DNA of 64,000 nt from Pantoea sp. Cy-639 (GTDB taxonomy: Bacteria > Pseudomonadota > Gammaproteobacteria > Pseudomonadales > Pseudomonadaceae). Below, piece by piece: positions 28,081 through 36,837 of the stretch. Numbering within the stretch: position 1 is the first letter of the stretch; each line of letters opens with the position of its first letter. A program made the translations under genes and the position numbers. The notes under the pieces were generated by a model. That model was not told where the DNA came from and ran no database searches. It saw only the letters and a program-made list of their open reading frames with translations. The stretch covers positions 1 through 64,000 of the forward strand of contig NZ_VWXI01000009.1 of the NCBI RefSeq assembly GCF_011752525.1. Direction: 5' to 3'.

Positions 28081-28857
28081 GTGAACAAATCCGTCAGTGG
28101 GGTGAAAGTGCTGATAGTCGACGACCAGCCGGTGATCGTCGAAGAGCTGTGCGAGTTTCTCGAGGGCGAAGGCTATCGCTGCGTGCCCGCCCAATCCACC
28201 CGGCAGGCCATCGAGTGCTTCAAGGCCGACGAAGCCATCGGCCTGGTGCTGTGCGACCTGCACATGCCCGAACACGATGGCATCGAGCTGGTCCGCGCGC
28301 TGAAGCAGATCGCCGGCCAGCAGCGGCTGTTCGAAGCCATCATGCTGACCGGCCGCGCCGACAAGCAGGATGTGATCCGCGCCCTGCGCGAGGGTTTCGC
28401 GGACTACTACCAGAAGCCCATGGACCTCGATGAGCTGCTCGAAGGCGTGCGTCGCCAGGAGCAGGCACTGCAGGAACGCCAACGCAACTTCCGCGAGCTG
28501 GGCAGCCTCAACCAGCGCCTGCAGGAACTGGCCGAATCCATCGACGACCTTTACCAGGACCTGGAGAAAGCCCGTGGCCAGGGCACCCACCGCCGTGCCA
28601 GCGACAAGGAGGACAGCGAGCCCGAACTGCCGGCGGCGTTCGAGAAGTTGTCGCCGCGCCAGCTCGAAGTGGCCAAGCTGGTGAGCAAGGGCAAGACCAA
28701 CTACCAGATTGCCTGTGAGCTGGGCATCACCGAAAACACCGTGAAACTCTACGTCTCGCAGGTGCTGCGCCTGACCCACATGCACAACCGCACCCAACTG
28801 GCACTGGCGCTGACACCGCGCTCGTCACCGGTACACCAGCGCTTCACCACCCATTGA
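28081..28857 (+). CDS. pprB: LuxR-type response regulator PprB
   Basis: A 258-residue response regulator. The receiver domain (about 8-125) has the acidic pair in LIVDDQP, phospho-acceptor Asp59 in LVLCDLHMPEHDG and Lys in YYQKPMD. A coiled-coil linker (about 125-175) precedes a LuxR HTH (about 188-250: LSPRQLEVAKLVSKGKTNYQ; ITENTVKLYVSQVLR). The start is taken as the GTG at 28081 with GGGAG upstream; an earlier ATG at 28012 would add a non-conserved leader. PprB is known to activate flp, rcp-tad, cup fimbriae and an adhesin in P. aeruginosa; it sits beside its kinase and targets here. Confidence 0.9.
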   Translation: MNKSVSGVKVLIVDDQPVIVEELCEFLEGEGYRCVPAQSTRQAIECFKADEAIGLVLCDLHMPEHDGIELVRALKQIAGQQRLFEAIMLTGRADKQDVIRALREGFADYYQKPMDLDELLEGVRRQEQALQERQRNFRELGSLNQRLQELAESIDDLYQDLEKARGQGTHRRASDKEDSEPELPAAFEKLSPRQLEVAKLVSKGKTNYQIACELGITENTVKLYVSQVLRLTHMHNRTQLALALTPRSSPVHQRFTTH

Positions 28858-28888
28858 ATGACTGAGCCCCGCCACGGATGTGCGGGGC

Positions 28889-29149
28889 TCAGTTGTTCGA
28901 CGAGTTGACCCTGGTCCAGCGATAGAAATCCGGGATCGCATACTTGTAGCTGTCCAGCCAGCGCTGCATGGCCTGGTCGCGCTCCTTGTCGGTCTGCACC
29001 TGGGGCACCGGGGAAGCCTGGCGGTTCTTCGCCTGCACCTGCAGCCAGGCTTCCGTGGCGGTCTCCGGTTGGAGCTGGCGGGGCGGATCATCGGCCTGGG
29101 CAGGCAGCGTCGCGGCCAGGCACAGCAGGGCGAAACAGGTTCGGTACAT
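28889..29149 (-). CDS. Small secreted DUF3613-like protein, last gene of the tad operon
   Basis: An 86-residue protein with a signal peptide (MYRTCFALLCLAATLPAQA, cleavage after about residue 19). The mature part is a charged, helical region ending SYKYAIPDFYRWTRV. Position, size and Trp/Tyr-rich end match the small proteins found between tadD and tadG in pseudomonads (PA4298 type); the DUF3613 label is from memory. GGGAGG precedes the ATG at 29149. It follows tadD by 13 bases. A periplasmic role in pilus assembly is inferred from context only. Confidence 0.75.
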   Translation of the reverse strand: MYRTCFALLCLAATLPAQADDPPRQLQPETATEAWLQVQAKNRQASPVPQVQTDKERDQAMQRWLDSYKYAIPDFYRWTRVNSSNN

Positions 29150-29162
29150 GGTCACCTCCCGA

Positions 29163-29864
29163 TCAGTTGAGCAATGCGCTGGAAACGCTGGCCGCAGCCA
29201 GCGGGCCACGTCCACTGGCGCGTAGCTGTTGTGCCCGGGCCTGGGCCTGGGCGAACTGCTCGGGCCGCAGGTGCAGGCGATTGACCAGGTCCTCGGCCTG
29301 ACCCCAGTTGTCCTGCACCAGCGACAGGGTAACCAGGTTCACCGCCGGCAACGGGTTGTCATCCTTGAGCTCGAGGGCGGTGAGGAACTCGAACCGCGCC
29401 TGCTCATGGTTGCCCAGGTTCATCTGCACCACGCCCAGATCGTTGCGCACTTTCTCGTCGGTCGGCGCCAGGCGCGCCGCCCGTTGCAGGTGACGCAGCG
29501 CCTGCGGATCATCGCCACGGGCCGAGGCCATCTGGCCCAGGCCATGTTCGCCCTCGGCCGCCAGGCAGCCGCCCAACAGGCTGCGATACAACGGCTCGGC
29601 CTCGCTGCGTCCCAGCAGGCGCAATACCCTGGCCTTGCGCAGACGCACCTGGTCGAGGCGCTCCGGCAATTGCTCAAGGTGCGCCAGCCCGGCATGGGGT
29701 CGGCCTTCGCTGATCATCTGGTCGGCCAGGTCCAGGCTCATCTGCTGGTCGGTATCCGGCTTGCCGCAGCTGCCTGCGCCGAGCAGGTGAGCCAGCCCTT
29801 CGGGCGGCTGGCCGGCACAACCTGTGAGCAGCAACAGGCCACTGAACAGCAGGATCGCTTTCAT
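29163..29864 (-). CDS. tadD: TPR lipoprotein TadD
   Basis: A 233-residue outer-membrane lipoprotein with lipobox LLTGC (Cys17) and tetratricopeptide-like repeats: ASARGDDPQALRHLQRAARL, APTDEKVRNDLGVVQMNLG, NHEQARFEFLTALELKDDN. TadD is thought to be the pilotin/assembly factor for the RcpA secretin. The start ATG at 29864 gives a proper lipoprotein signal; an upstream in-frame ATG at 29897 would spoil it. It lies 55 bases after tadC, with the rest of the operon upstream. Confidence 0.9.
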   Translation of the reverse strand: MKAILLFSGLLLLTGCAGQPPEGLAHLLGAGSCGKPDTDQQMSLDLADQMISEGRPHAGLAHLEQLPERLDQVRLRKARVLRLLGRSEAEPLYRSLLGGCLAAEGEHGLGQMASARGDDPQALRHLQRAARLAPTDEKVRNDLGVVQMNLGNHEQARFEFLTALELKDDNPLPAVNLVTLSLVQDNWGQAEDLVNRLHLRPEQFAQAQARAQQLRASGRGPLAAASVSSALLN

Positions 29865-29919
29865 TGCACTTCCCCCTTGAAACCAGCCCCCACCCATGGC
29901 TCGACGCGCCCTTGCAAGC

Positions 29920-30804
29920 TCATGGCCCCAAGGCCCGCGCCAGTGCCGAAAAGCCCGGTCCCGCCAGTACGATCAGCAGGGCCGGGAACAGAAACACCAT
30001 CATCACCGCCGACATCTTCGCCGACATCTTCGAGACCCGCTCCTGCAAGCCAGTCAGGCGGCGGTCGTCGAGCAATTCCTTGAGCGCCAGTAGCGACTTC
30101 ATCGAGCCACCACCCTGGACCAGCAACTGCTGGAGGATCACGCAGGCATCACTGAACTCGTCCACCGCCAGTTGCCGCGCACACTTGTCCAGCTCCAGGC
30201 CGAGCGCCAACCCTGAATCGACCCGTTGCAGCACCAGGCGCAGTTCGTCGCTGATGTTCGGCACCAGGCTACGCCCCTCATGGGCCAGCACCCGCAAGGC
30301 CTGCTCCACCGCCAGCCCCGTCTCGAACAGGATGCGCAGCAACGGAATCAACAGGCTCACTTCTTCGCCGATACGCCGCTGCCGCCGCGCCGCCGCCAGC
30401 GCCAGCAGGCGCTTGGGCAGCAGGTAGCCGGCGCCCAGCGCACAGAGCGCCAGTACCGGCCAGTGCCCCTGTTCCCCCGGCAGGCTGTGGAGCATCAGCA
30501 GCACCAGCGTCAACATCAGTACCGGCAAGCCCAGTTGCACGGCGGCAAACAGCGCCCGCTGCCGACTACGGCGCCAGCCCAGGCGGTCGAGCAACACCTG
30601 GCTCTCGCCATCGAGCCGCTGCAGGCGGCGCCCCAGCGGGCTGCTGCCCAGCCATTGCAACCAGTCGCCCAGCCGCTCGTCCCGCCCCAGGCCTCCCTGC
30701 AGACGCCGCGCCACCCGCTGCCGGCCCCGCCACTGCCGCAGCGCCTGCAGGCCGAACAGGGCAAAGCCGGCAAACAGGCACAGGGCGCTGAGCATCAAGG
30801 CCAT
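29920..30804 (-). CDS. tadC: Tad secretion platform protein TadC
   Basis: A 294-residue inner-membrane protein of the GspF/TadC type: one N-terminal helix, two central helices (about 95-145) and a C-terminal helix, with a cytoplasmic GspF domain (about 150-270: ISLLIPLLRILFETGLAVEQ-like region; GGGSMKSLLALKELLDDRR). The ATG at 30804 is chosen because AGGAG lies nine bases upstream; an overlapping GTG at 30810 is only three bases from that site. With TadB it forms the platform on which TadA acts. Confidence 0.9.
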   Translation of the reverse strand: MALMLSALCLFAGFALFGLQALRQWRGRQRVARRLQGGLGRDERLGDWLQWLGSSPLGRRLQRLDGESQVLLDRLGWRRSRQRALFAAVQLGLPVLMLTLVLLMLHSLPGEQGHWPVLALCALGAGYLLPKRLLALAAARRQRRIGEEVSLLIPLLRILFETGLAVEQALRVLAHEGRSLVPNISDELRLVLQRVDSGLALGLELDKCARQLAVDEFSDACVILQQLLVQGGGSMKSLLALKELLDDRRLTGLQERVSKMSAKMSAVMMVFLFPALLIVLAGPGFSALARALGP

Positions 30805-30806
30805 GG

Positions 30807-31685
30807 TCACAGGCTCCTCATCATGCGCCACAGCACCAGGCAACCGATGGCCTGCAGGGCGAAGGCGAACAGCAACATCAACCGGCCATGGCCATCGTTC
30901 CACATGGCCAACAGGTAACCGGGGTTGGCGAACAGGAAGTAGCCGACCATGGCCAACGGCAACGCACCGAGAATCCAGGCAGTGATGCGGGTTTCTCCGG
31001 TCATCGCGCGCAACTGCCGCTCGCCCTGCTCCTGCTCGCGGATCAGCTTGATCAGGTTCTCCATCAGCTCGCTGGCATTGCCACCATGGCGCTGGTTGAT
31101 GCGCAGGCCCAGGGCGAACAGGCGCAGCTCGTTCTGCCCATAGAGCTCGGCCAGCTCGCCCACCGCATCTTCCAGCGGCACCCCCAGCTGCACGTTGCGC
31201 CGAACCCGCAACATCGCCGAGCGCAAGGGCTCGCGGGTGGACTCGATGCCACCGAGCACCGCATCGTTCAAGGTGCGCCCGGATTTCAGGCTGCGCACGC
31301 TGTAGTCGAGCAGCCCGGGCAGTTGCTGGATGATCTGCCGCAACCGGTACCGACAGCGCCAGCTCAGGTACAGGTAGGCCAGCAGCGGCAGCCCCAGCAA
31401 CAGCATCAAGCCCGCCACCCAGCCGGCGGCCAGGGCCGCCAGCAGACTCGCCACCAGCCAGACCGCCAGCGCGCCACGCAGGGGAAGCCGCCCCTGGGTC
31501 AGCCCCGCACGATGCAACAACGGATCGAACCAGTCGTGCCGGACACTGCCGACACGCAGGCTGCGATAGGCCTGCCCCAGGCGTTGCAGCACGCGCTCCT
31601 CGCCGCGCTTGTGCAGCCCCAGGCGCACCAGCAGCAACGCCATGCCCAGGCACAGCGGCGAAAGCGCCAGCAGCAGCGGGCCCAT
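30807..31685 (-). CDS. tadB: Tad secretion platform protein TadB
   Basis: A 292-residue GspF-domain membrane protein, paralogous to TadC. The N-terminal helix (PLLLALSPLCLGMALLLV), two central helices (about 85-130) and the GspF region (LLDYSVRSLKSGRTLNDAV; LGLRINQRHGGNASELMENL) are all visible, with a C-terminal helix pair. The start overlaps the tadA stop (TGATG at 31685), with a GTG one codon earlier as the alternative. Translational coupling to tadA and tadC keeps the subunits in step. Confidence 0.9.
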   Translation of the reverse strand: MGPLLLALSPLCLGMALLLVRLGLHKRGEERVLQRLGQAYRSLRVGSVRHDWFDPLLHRAGLTQGRLPLRGALAVWLVASLLAALAAGWVAGLMLLLGLPLLAYLYLSWRCRYRLRQIIQQLPGLLDYSVRSLKSGRTLNDAVLGGIESTREPLRSAMLRVRRNVQLGVPLEDAVGELAELYGQNELRLFALGLRINQRHGGNASELMENLIKLIREQEQGERQLRAMTGETRITAWILGALPLAMVGYFLFANPGYLLAMWNDGHGRLMLLFAFALQAIGCLVLWRMMRSL

Positions 31686-32941
31686 CACTGGATGCCCTCA
31701 TGGCGCAGCTTGGCGCCCGCCGGGTTCGGCGCCTCGCGCAGGAAGCCATCGCCGTTGCGGCGGTCAAGGCGAAACAGGGTGTTGGTGACATAGACGTCGT
31801 CGCGCACCCCCACCACCTCCAGCACTTCGCTCACGCAGCGCCGGCCATCGGCCAGGCGGGTCAGCTGGATCACCACATCCAGCGCCGCGCAGATCATCTG
31901 CCGCAGGGTCTTCTCGGCCACCTGGCGCCCCGTCAGGCCAACCAGGGTCTCCAGGCGCAGCAAGGCATCCTGGGCACTGTTGGCGTGTACCGTGCTCATC
32001 GAGCCGTCATGGCCGGTGTTCATCGCCGTCAGCACATCGACCACCTCGGCGCCACGGACCTCGCCCAGGATGATGCGGTCGGGGCGCATGCGCAGGGCGT
32101 TGCGGATCAACTCGCTGGCCTTGATCTCGCCATGCCCCTCGGCGTTCGGCGGGCGAGTCTCCAGGCGCACCACATGCGGATGGTGCAGTTGCAGCTCGGC
32201 GACGTCCTCGATGGTCACCAGGCGCTCCTGGGGAGCGATCATCTGGCTGAGGATGTTCAGCAGGGTGGTCTTGCCGGTGCCGGTACCACCACTGACGAGG
32301 ATGTTGCAGCGCCGCCCCACGGCGCGCTCGAGAAAGTCGAAGATGGCCTGGTCGATGGCGCGGGTGGCCAGCAGGTCGGCGCTCTTGAGCATGTCCTGGC
32401 GGAACTTGCGGATCGACAGGCACGGACCGTCCAGCGCTACCGGCGGGATGATCGCATTGATCCGGCTGCCGTCGGGCATGCGCGCATCGACCATCGGCGA
32501 GGACTCGTCCAGGCGTCGCCCCAGGGGCGCCAGGATCCGCTGCACCACGCGCTCGACATGATGGGCGTCGATGAACCGCAGGTCGGTCTGCTGCAGCAAC
32601 CCGGAGCGCTCGATGAACACCCGGTGCGGCCCGTTGACCAGGATCTCGGTGACGCCTGGATCACGCAGCAGCACCTCCAGCGGACCATAGCCGGTCAACT
32701 CGTCGACGATTTCCTCGGCCAGGCGCTCCATCTCATAGCGCGACAACGCCAGGCGCAGGCGGGCGACATAATCGCCGACCTGCTCGAGCACGAACTGCGC
32801 CAATACCGGGCGGGCCCCTTCGAGCAGGTTGCGGCCGCTGTCCTCGATCGCATCGATGACATGCCGGTGCAAGGCCCGCTTGAGCACTTGCGGGTCGTTG
32901 CCGGCATGGCGGGCCCCGCCAAACGGCTCCTCGTTGCTCAT
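31685..32941 (-). CDS. tadA: Tad pilus assembly ATPase TadA (CpaF family)
   Basis: A 418-residue secretion ATPase of the VirB11/CpaF type. N-terminal domain about 30-170 (LTGYGPLEVLLRDPGVTEIL); Walker A SGGTGTGKTTLLNIL (about residue 217); Asp box VTIEDVAELQLHHPHVVRLE; Walker B region RMRPDRIILGEVRGAEV; and the His box TGHDGSMSTVHAN. It powers Flp pilus extrusion from the cytoplasmic face and probably works in both extension and retraction. ATG at 32941 overlaps the tadZ stop (ATGA). Confidence 0.95.
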   Translation of the reverse strand: MSNEEPFGGARHAGNDPQVLKRALHRHVIDAIEDSGRNLLEGARPVLAQFVLEQVGDYVARLRLALSRYEMERLAEEIVDELTGYGPLEVLLRDPGVTEILVNGPHRVFIERSGLLQQTDLRFIDAHHVERVVQRILAPLGRRLDESSPMVDARMPDGSRINAIIPPVALDGPCLSIRKFRQDMLKSADLLATRAIDQAIFDFLERAVGRRCNILVSGGTGTGKTTLLNILSQMIAPQERLVTIEDVAELQLHHPHVVRLETRPPNAEGHGEIKASELIRNALRMRPDRIILGEVRGAEVVDVLTAMNTGHDGSMSTVHANSAQDALLRLETLVGLTGRQVAEKTLRQMICAALDVVIQLTRLADGRRCVSEVLEVVGVRDDVYVTNTLFRLDRRNGDGFLREAPNPAGAKLRHEGIQ

Positions 32942-34128
32942 CGTTTGCCCCACAAGCCGCGCAGCCAGGCGTGGCTAGGCGGCGCCAGGTTCTCGGAGCG
33001 GCTGGCCAGGCGCTCGCCCAGGCTGCGCAGGGCCTGGGTCAGCCCCTCGCGTGGCGCCAGCTCGAACAGGCTCAGCCCCTGGTTCTTGGCGTTCAGGCGC
33101 ACCTCTGGGCTATAGGGCATGACCTTGAGCAAGGGCAGTCCATAGCGTTTGGCCAAGGCCTCGGCATCGGGCGCCACATGGCGCATGAAGCGGTCGACCA
33201 GCAAGCTGGCGTGCTCGAGCTTGATGCCACGGTCGCGCCACTGTTCGAGCACCTCGAGGTTGCGCCGGCAATCGAGGATGTTCTGGTCGGTGTACAGGAT
33301 CAGCTTGTCGCAATGGCTGACGATGGTCCGCAAGGCCTCGCTGTCGGCCTGCCCGGCCAGGTTCACGACGATGTGCTGGAAATGCTGGCGCAAGGCGCTG
33401 AGCAGCATGTACAGCTCGGCGGCGCTGCTCTGCTCCAGGGCCTCGTCGCCATCGGCGTAGGCGAGCAGGCGCAGGCCACCCTTGTCGCGGCTGAAGGCGC
33501 TGTCGATCAGCGTCGCGTCGAGCCGGCGCAGGTGCCGCAAGGCGTCACCGAAATGAAACGAGGCCTCCAGCCCCAACAGTGCCAGGCTATCGCCACGGGG
33601 CAGGCCGAGATCGAGCAATAGGGTCTGCTGGCCACTGTCCTGGACCACCCGCGCCAGGTGGGTGGTGAGCAGCGCGCCGTCGGCGCCGCGCTGGGCCCCG
33701 TAGAGCACGGTGAGGCCGCCCAGGCTGGGGTTGCTGGTGACCGCCGGCAGACGCTTGCCCAGGCGCCGCACCAGCCCGGCCACTTCGCTGGCGCGCGAGC
33801 CGTAGGCGACGAAGTCGCGGGCACCGGCTCGCATCGCGTGAAGCACCAGCTGGTTGTCCATGCCATCGCCCAGCGCAACGATGGCCAGCATCGGCTTGGC
33901 CTCCAGCATGCCCTCGATCAGTGTGCACTGGCCGATCAATTGCTCACGGTCCAGGCCGATGAACACCAGGTTGCTGAACGTCATGTCGACCAGCGCCAGC
34001 AGCTCGTCAAGGCTGGTGCCGGCCGCCGCGATCACCTGGCCCATCGGTGCCAGGGCTCCCTGCAGCCAGTGCAGGTCCTCCTCGTTGCGGGTCAGGGCCA
34101 GGTAGGTCTGGTTCAGGCTCTCGCTCAT
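32938..34128 (-). CDS. tadZ: TadZ/CpaE-like localisation ATPase, degenerate
   Basis: A 396-residue protein with an N-terminal atypical receiver domain (about 1-125, VIAAAGTSLDELLALVDM to YGSRASEVAGLVRRL) and a C-terminal MinD/ParA-like domain (about 140-370). At the Walker A position it reads VLYGAQRGADGALLTTHLA, so the GKT/S lysine motif is missing. Later ParA-like blocks (LLLDLGLPRGDSLALLGL; YTDQNILDCRRNLEVLEQW) remain. TadZ marks the pole where the Tad machine assembles. It overlaps rcpA and tadA by 4 bases each. Confidence 0.88.
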   Translation of the reverse strand: MSESLNQTYLALTRNEEDLHWLQGALAPMGQVIAAAGTSLDELLALVDMTFSNLVFIGLDREQLIGQCTLIEGMLEAKPMLAIVALGDGMDNQLVLHAMRAGARDFVAYGSRASEVAGLVRRLGKRLPAVTSNPSLGGLTVLYGAQRGADGALLTTHLARVVQDSGQQTLLLDLGLPRGDSLALLGLEASFHFGDALRHLRRLDATLIDSAFSRDKGGLRLLAYADGDEALEQSSAAELYMLLSALRQHFQHIVVNLAGQADSEALRTIVSHCDKLILYTDQNILDCRRNLEVLEQWRDRGIKLEHASLLVDRFMRHVAPDAEALAKRYGLPLLKVMPYSPEVRLNAKNQGLSLFELAPREGLTQALRSLGERLASRSENLAPPSHAWLRGLWGKR

Positions 34129-35372
34129 CGCGACATCCCGCCCCGGCCATCGAAGCTGCCGTTTTCCATGAAGAACAGACGCCCCCAGCTAGGGTCGTAG
34201 CTGCGCAAGCCCTCGCCCGGCAGTTCCGGCAAGCGGGCATTGGCTGCCAATGGTTGGACCAGGTGCGGGGTGACGATCATCAGCAACTCGGTCTCCTCGC
34301 GGTTGAGCGCCGACTGGCGGAAGAACGCGCCGATGATCGGCAGGTTGCCCAGGCCCGGCATCTTGTCCACGCCCGAACGCACGTTGCTGCTGATCAGGCC
34401 ACTGATGATGAAGCTCTCGCCATCGGCCAGGGAAATGCTGGTGTCGGTGCGGCGCACGCTCAGGCCCGGGACCTGGGTGCCGGCGATGGTCACCGCGTGG
34501 TTGTAGTCCAGCTCGCTGACCTCGGGAGCCACCTTCAGGGTGATGCGGTCGCGGCTGACCACCGTGGGGGTCAGCGCCAGGCGCACGCCGAACTCCTTGT
34601 ATTCGATCGACACGTTGTTGCTGCCGCTGCTGGGTACCGGGATGGGAATCTCGCCACCGGCCAGGAAGCTTGCGGTCAACCCGTTGAGCACGGTAAGGCT
34701 GGGACGTGCCAGGGTGTAGGCGAAGCCGCTGTTCTCCAGGGCATTGATCATCGCCATGAAGCGCCCATTGTTACCGCCCAGAACGATGTTGAAGACGTTG
34801 TCGTTCAGCCCCACGCCAGGCAGATCGGTCGGGCGTACCGTGGCCCCGGGCACCGTGCCGGGCGCGCCGATCAGACTGTTGGAGCCCTTGAAGAACAATC
34901 GCGCGCCGGCCTCCTTGTACTTGAGCCGGCGCACCTCGACGAAGCGGATGTCAGCCTGTACCTGCACCGGCAGATCCGCCTGCGCCGACGGCAGTTGCGC
35001 GGTCCCGGTCATGTCGGCGCTGGCCCGGCCCTTGACGAACAGCATCGTCCGGTGCGGCGTCGACGAGCAACCGGTCCACAGCATCAGGCTGGTATTGCCC
35101 TGCCCCACCGCCGTCAACAGCACCGCCCGTTCGCCACTGGCCTGCACATCGGCCACCTTCGGCTCGCCCACCGCCGCGCGGGTGATGGTCATCGGCAGGC
35201 GCAGCTCTTGCTGCAACCCTTGGTCCAGCTCGATCACCGAGGGCAACTGATCGTATCCTGGGCAGCCCTTGCCAGCGGCCTCTGCCAACGGCGCCAGCAA
35301 TGACAGGGCCAGGCCGGCGCATGTCGCGATCGACGCGGTACGACGCAAAGCGCTACGCAAAGAACTACGCAT
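34125..35372 (-). CDS. rcpA: Flp/Tad outer-membrane secretin RcpA (CpaC family)
   Basis: A 415-residue secretin. Signal peptide (about residues 1-33); an N-terminal BON/secretin-N domain (about 60-140: ELDQGLQQELRLPMTITRAA); and a C-terminal secretin core (about 200-400) with LIGAPGTVPGATV, ILGGNNGRFMAMINALENSG, FLAGGEIPIPV and LGNLPIIGAFFRQSALNREE, all secretin signatures. The start at 35372 has AAGGA eight bases upstream; an ATG at 35381 is too close to that site. It forms the pore for the Flp pilus, 18 bases after rcpC. Confidence 0.94.
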   Translation of the reverse strand: MRSSLRSALRRTASIATCAGLALSLLAPLAEAAGKGCPGYDQLPSVIELDQGLQQELRLPMTITRAAVGEPKVADVQASGERAVLLTAVGQGNTSLMLWTGCSSTPHRTMLFVKGRASADMTGTAQLPSAQADLPVQVQADIRFVEVRRLKYKEAGARLFFKGSNSLIGAPGTVPGATVRPTDLPGVGLNDNVFNIVLGGNNGRFMAMINALENSGFAYTLARPSLTVLNGLTASFLAGGEIPIPVPSSGSNNVSIEYKEFGVRLALTPTVVSRDRITLKVAPEVSELDYNHAVTIAGTQVPGLSVRRTDTSISLADGESFIISGLISSNVRSGVDKMPGLGNLPIIGAFFRQSALNREETELLMIVTPHLVQPLAANARLPELPGEGLRSYDPSWGRLFFMENGSFDGRGGMSR

Positions 35373-35390
35373 GACGTGCATCCTTGCCGG

Positions 35391-36332
35391 TTAGGGTTTT
35401 TTGTTCGACTCGACGCCCTGGGCGCCACGGATGATCTGCATCGCCGGGGCCCCGACGGCGGCGGCGGCCCCTGAAGAAACCTGTGACAACTGGCTGAACC
35501 GGTAGAGATCGCGGCTGGCGCTCTCCAGCGCCGGCGCGGTATCTGCATCTCGCCAGTAGCTCGCCAGCAGCGCTTCGTCGGCGCTGCGCACGGCCAGGCG
35601 CAAGGTGCCGGCCTGGGCCGCCAGCATCAGCCGGCTGGCCAGCGCCTCGGGGACCGCCAGGGCCACGGTACGGGCGCTGCTGCCACCCGCAGGCTGCTGG
35701 TCACGGCGGGCCTTCTGCTCTTCGGCGCTCTGCGCCGGCCGGCCGTCGTTGGCCAACCCGGTCTGCTGATCGACGCTAAGCACGCGCAAGGCTGGCAGCA
35801 CCACCTGTGCCGATGCCTGCGGGTTGTTGTTGTCCTCACGCAGAAACAGCAGCACATCCACATAGTCGCCCGGGCGTAGTTGCCCTGCGGCCCCGATCAC
35901 GTCATCCACCGCCAGTGCCACTGCCCGCTCATGACGGCGGATCATCCTGGCCAGTGGGCCGCCAGCCTGGAAGCTCGCCTCCTCCAGCCAACTGCCCGCC
36001 GGCAACGGGCGGGCGCTGCTGCGCCCAAGTACCTGCTCGAGTTGCTGGAAGGCGCCGACCGGCGCCACCTGCAAGCGCTCGACCAGCACATCGTCCTCGC
36101 CGACCGGCGTGTTGGCCGGCAATGCCCGGCGCAATACCAGCACCGGTGTGCGCGGCGGTTCCTCGGGTTGGACAACAGGAGGGGCGACAACCGGCAATGG
36201 CGCATCGGCCACTGTGCCGGGCGGTGCCGGTGCAGACACTGGTGGGCGACTCAGGCGCACTCCCCAGTAGCCGGCCAGCAGTGCCGCGAACAGAAACAGG
36301 CCAGCGAGGATCATGCTCAAGCGACTGCTCAT
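35391..36332 (-). CDS. rcpC: Flp pilus assembly protein RcpC (CpaB family)
   Basis: A 313-residue protein, first gene of the rcp-tad operon. It has an N-terminal membrane anchor (MSSRLSMILAGLFLFAALLAGY), a Pro-rich linker (about 30-60) and a SAF-domain region (VLVLRRALPANTPVGEDDVL; RPLPAGSWLEEASFQ), then VDDVIGAAGQLRPGDYVDVLLF. CpaB/RcpC is thought to bind peptidoglycan and support the secretin. The start has GGAG upstream. It is divergent from flp across 285 bases. Confidence 0.9.
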   Translation of the reverse strand: MSSRLSMILAGLFLFAALLAGYWGVRLSRPPVSAPAPPGTVADAPLPVVAPPVVQPEEPPRTPVLVLRRALPANTPVGEDDVLVERLQVAPVGAFQQLEQVLGRSSARPLPAGSWLEEASFQAGGPLARMIRRHERAVALAVDDVIGAAGQLRPGDYVDVLLFLREDNNNPQASAQVVLPALRVLSVDQQTGLANDGRPAQSAEEQKARRDQQPAGGSSARTVALAVPEALASRLMLAAQAGTLRLAVRSADEALLASYWRDADTAPALESASRDLYRFSQLSQVSSGAAAAVGAPAMQIIRGAQGVESNKKP

Positions 36333-36617
36333 TCGCTCCTCCCTACGCCCTGGCCAAATGATGGCAAAAAGTAATTATTTTGCTATTGGACGGTAGCGCA
36401 GCCCTGCCAATTCGCCATTAGGTGCCTCTGGTTTTTTGAGCCATGAATTTGACGCTTTGCCAAAACAGCGACTTGGCAGCGTCAATACGCACCAATGCTT
36501 TAGGACTAATGCCTTCTTACATTTGCAGCCTGCCACCGCTTGGCAATCCTGTGATGGCAAAGGGGTGTCACTTTCAAGCCCCACCACCGGCGCCGCTCGA
36601 GCGCGAGGAGATCTGCC
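36333..36617. promoter_or_regulatory. Divergent rcpC/flp promoter region with TGCCA...TGGCA dyads
   Basis: This 285-base gene-free region is A/T-richer than its surroundings (for example 36360-36390). It contains two dyads built from the same half-site: TGCCA-N11-TGGCA (36458-36478) and TGCCA-N5-TGGCA (36531-36545). Further TGCCA/TGGCA half-sites lie near 36363 and 36405. It must hold promoters for rcpC (leftward) and flp (rightward). The repeated half-site is a candidate operator for PprB or another pilus regulator, but that is inference. Confidence 0.45.
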
Positions 36618-36791
36618 ATGCTGCAACGCATCCTGAATCACTGCAAACACTTCATCCAACGCAAGGACGGCGCCTCGGGCATCGAGTACGCGGTGATCGC
36701 GGCGATGGTCGCGGTGGTGATCGCCGGGTTCGTCACCCCCATCTCGGCCGCGATCAGGACCATGTTCACCACCATTCAGGGCGCGCTCTGA
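36618..36791 (+). CDS. flp: Flp type IVb major pilin
   Basis: A 57-residue prepilin. The leader MLQRILNHCKHFIQRKDG ends at Gly18 and is followed by ASGIEYAVIAAMVAVVIAGF, with Glu at +5 and Tyr at +6, exactly the Flp-family processing motif for FppA. The mature pilin is 39 residues, mostly one hydrophobic helix, ending in TMFTTIQGAL. GAGGAG at 36605 sets the ATG. It is divergent from rcpC; a receiver-only regulator gene follows after 46 bases. Confidence 0.93.
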   Translation: MLQRILNHCKHFIQRKDGASGIEYAVIAAMVAVVIAGFVTPISAAIRTMFTTIQGAL

Positions 36792-36837
36792 GGGCCGCCG
36801 CGCAACACCTGGGTGATCCATCCCGCAGGAGCCAGCC

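Noticed and set aside
29920..31791. A 623-codon frame that appears to fuse tadC with upstream sequence
   Set aside because: Only the part from 30804 downward is TadC-like. The upstream part is the out-of-frame reading of tadB.
36440..36560. Sigma-54 promoter for flp (TGGC...GC spacing)
   Set aside because: The TGGCA words are present, but none has the -12 element at correct spacing. They fit better as dyad half-sites.
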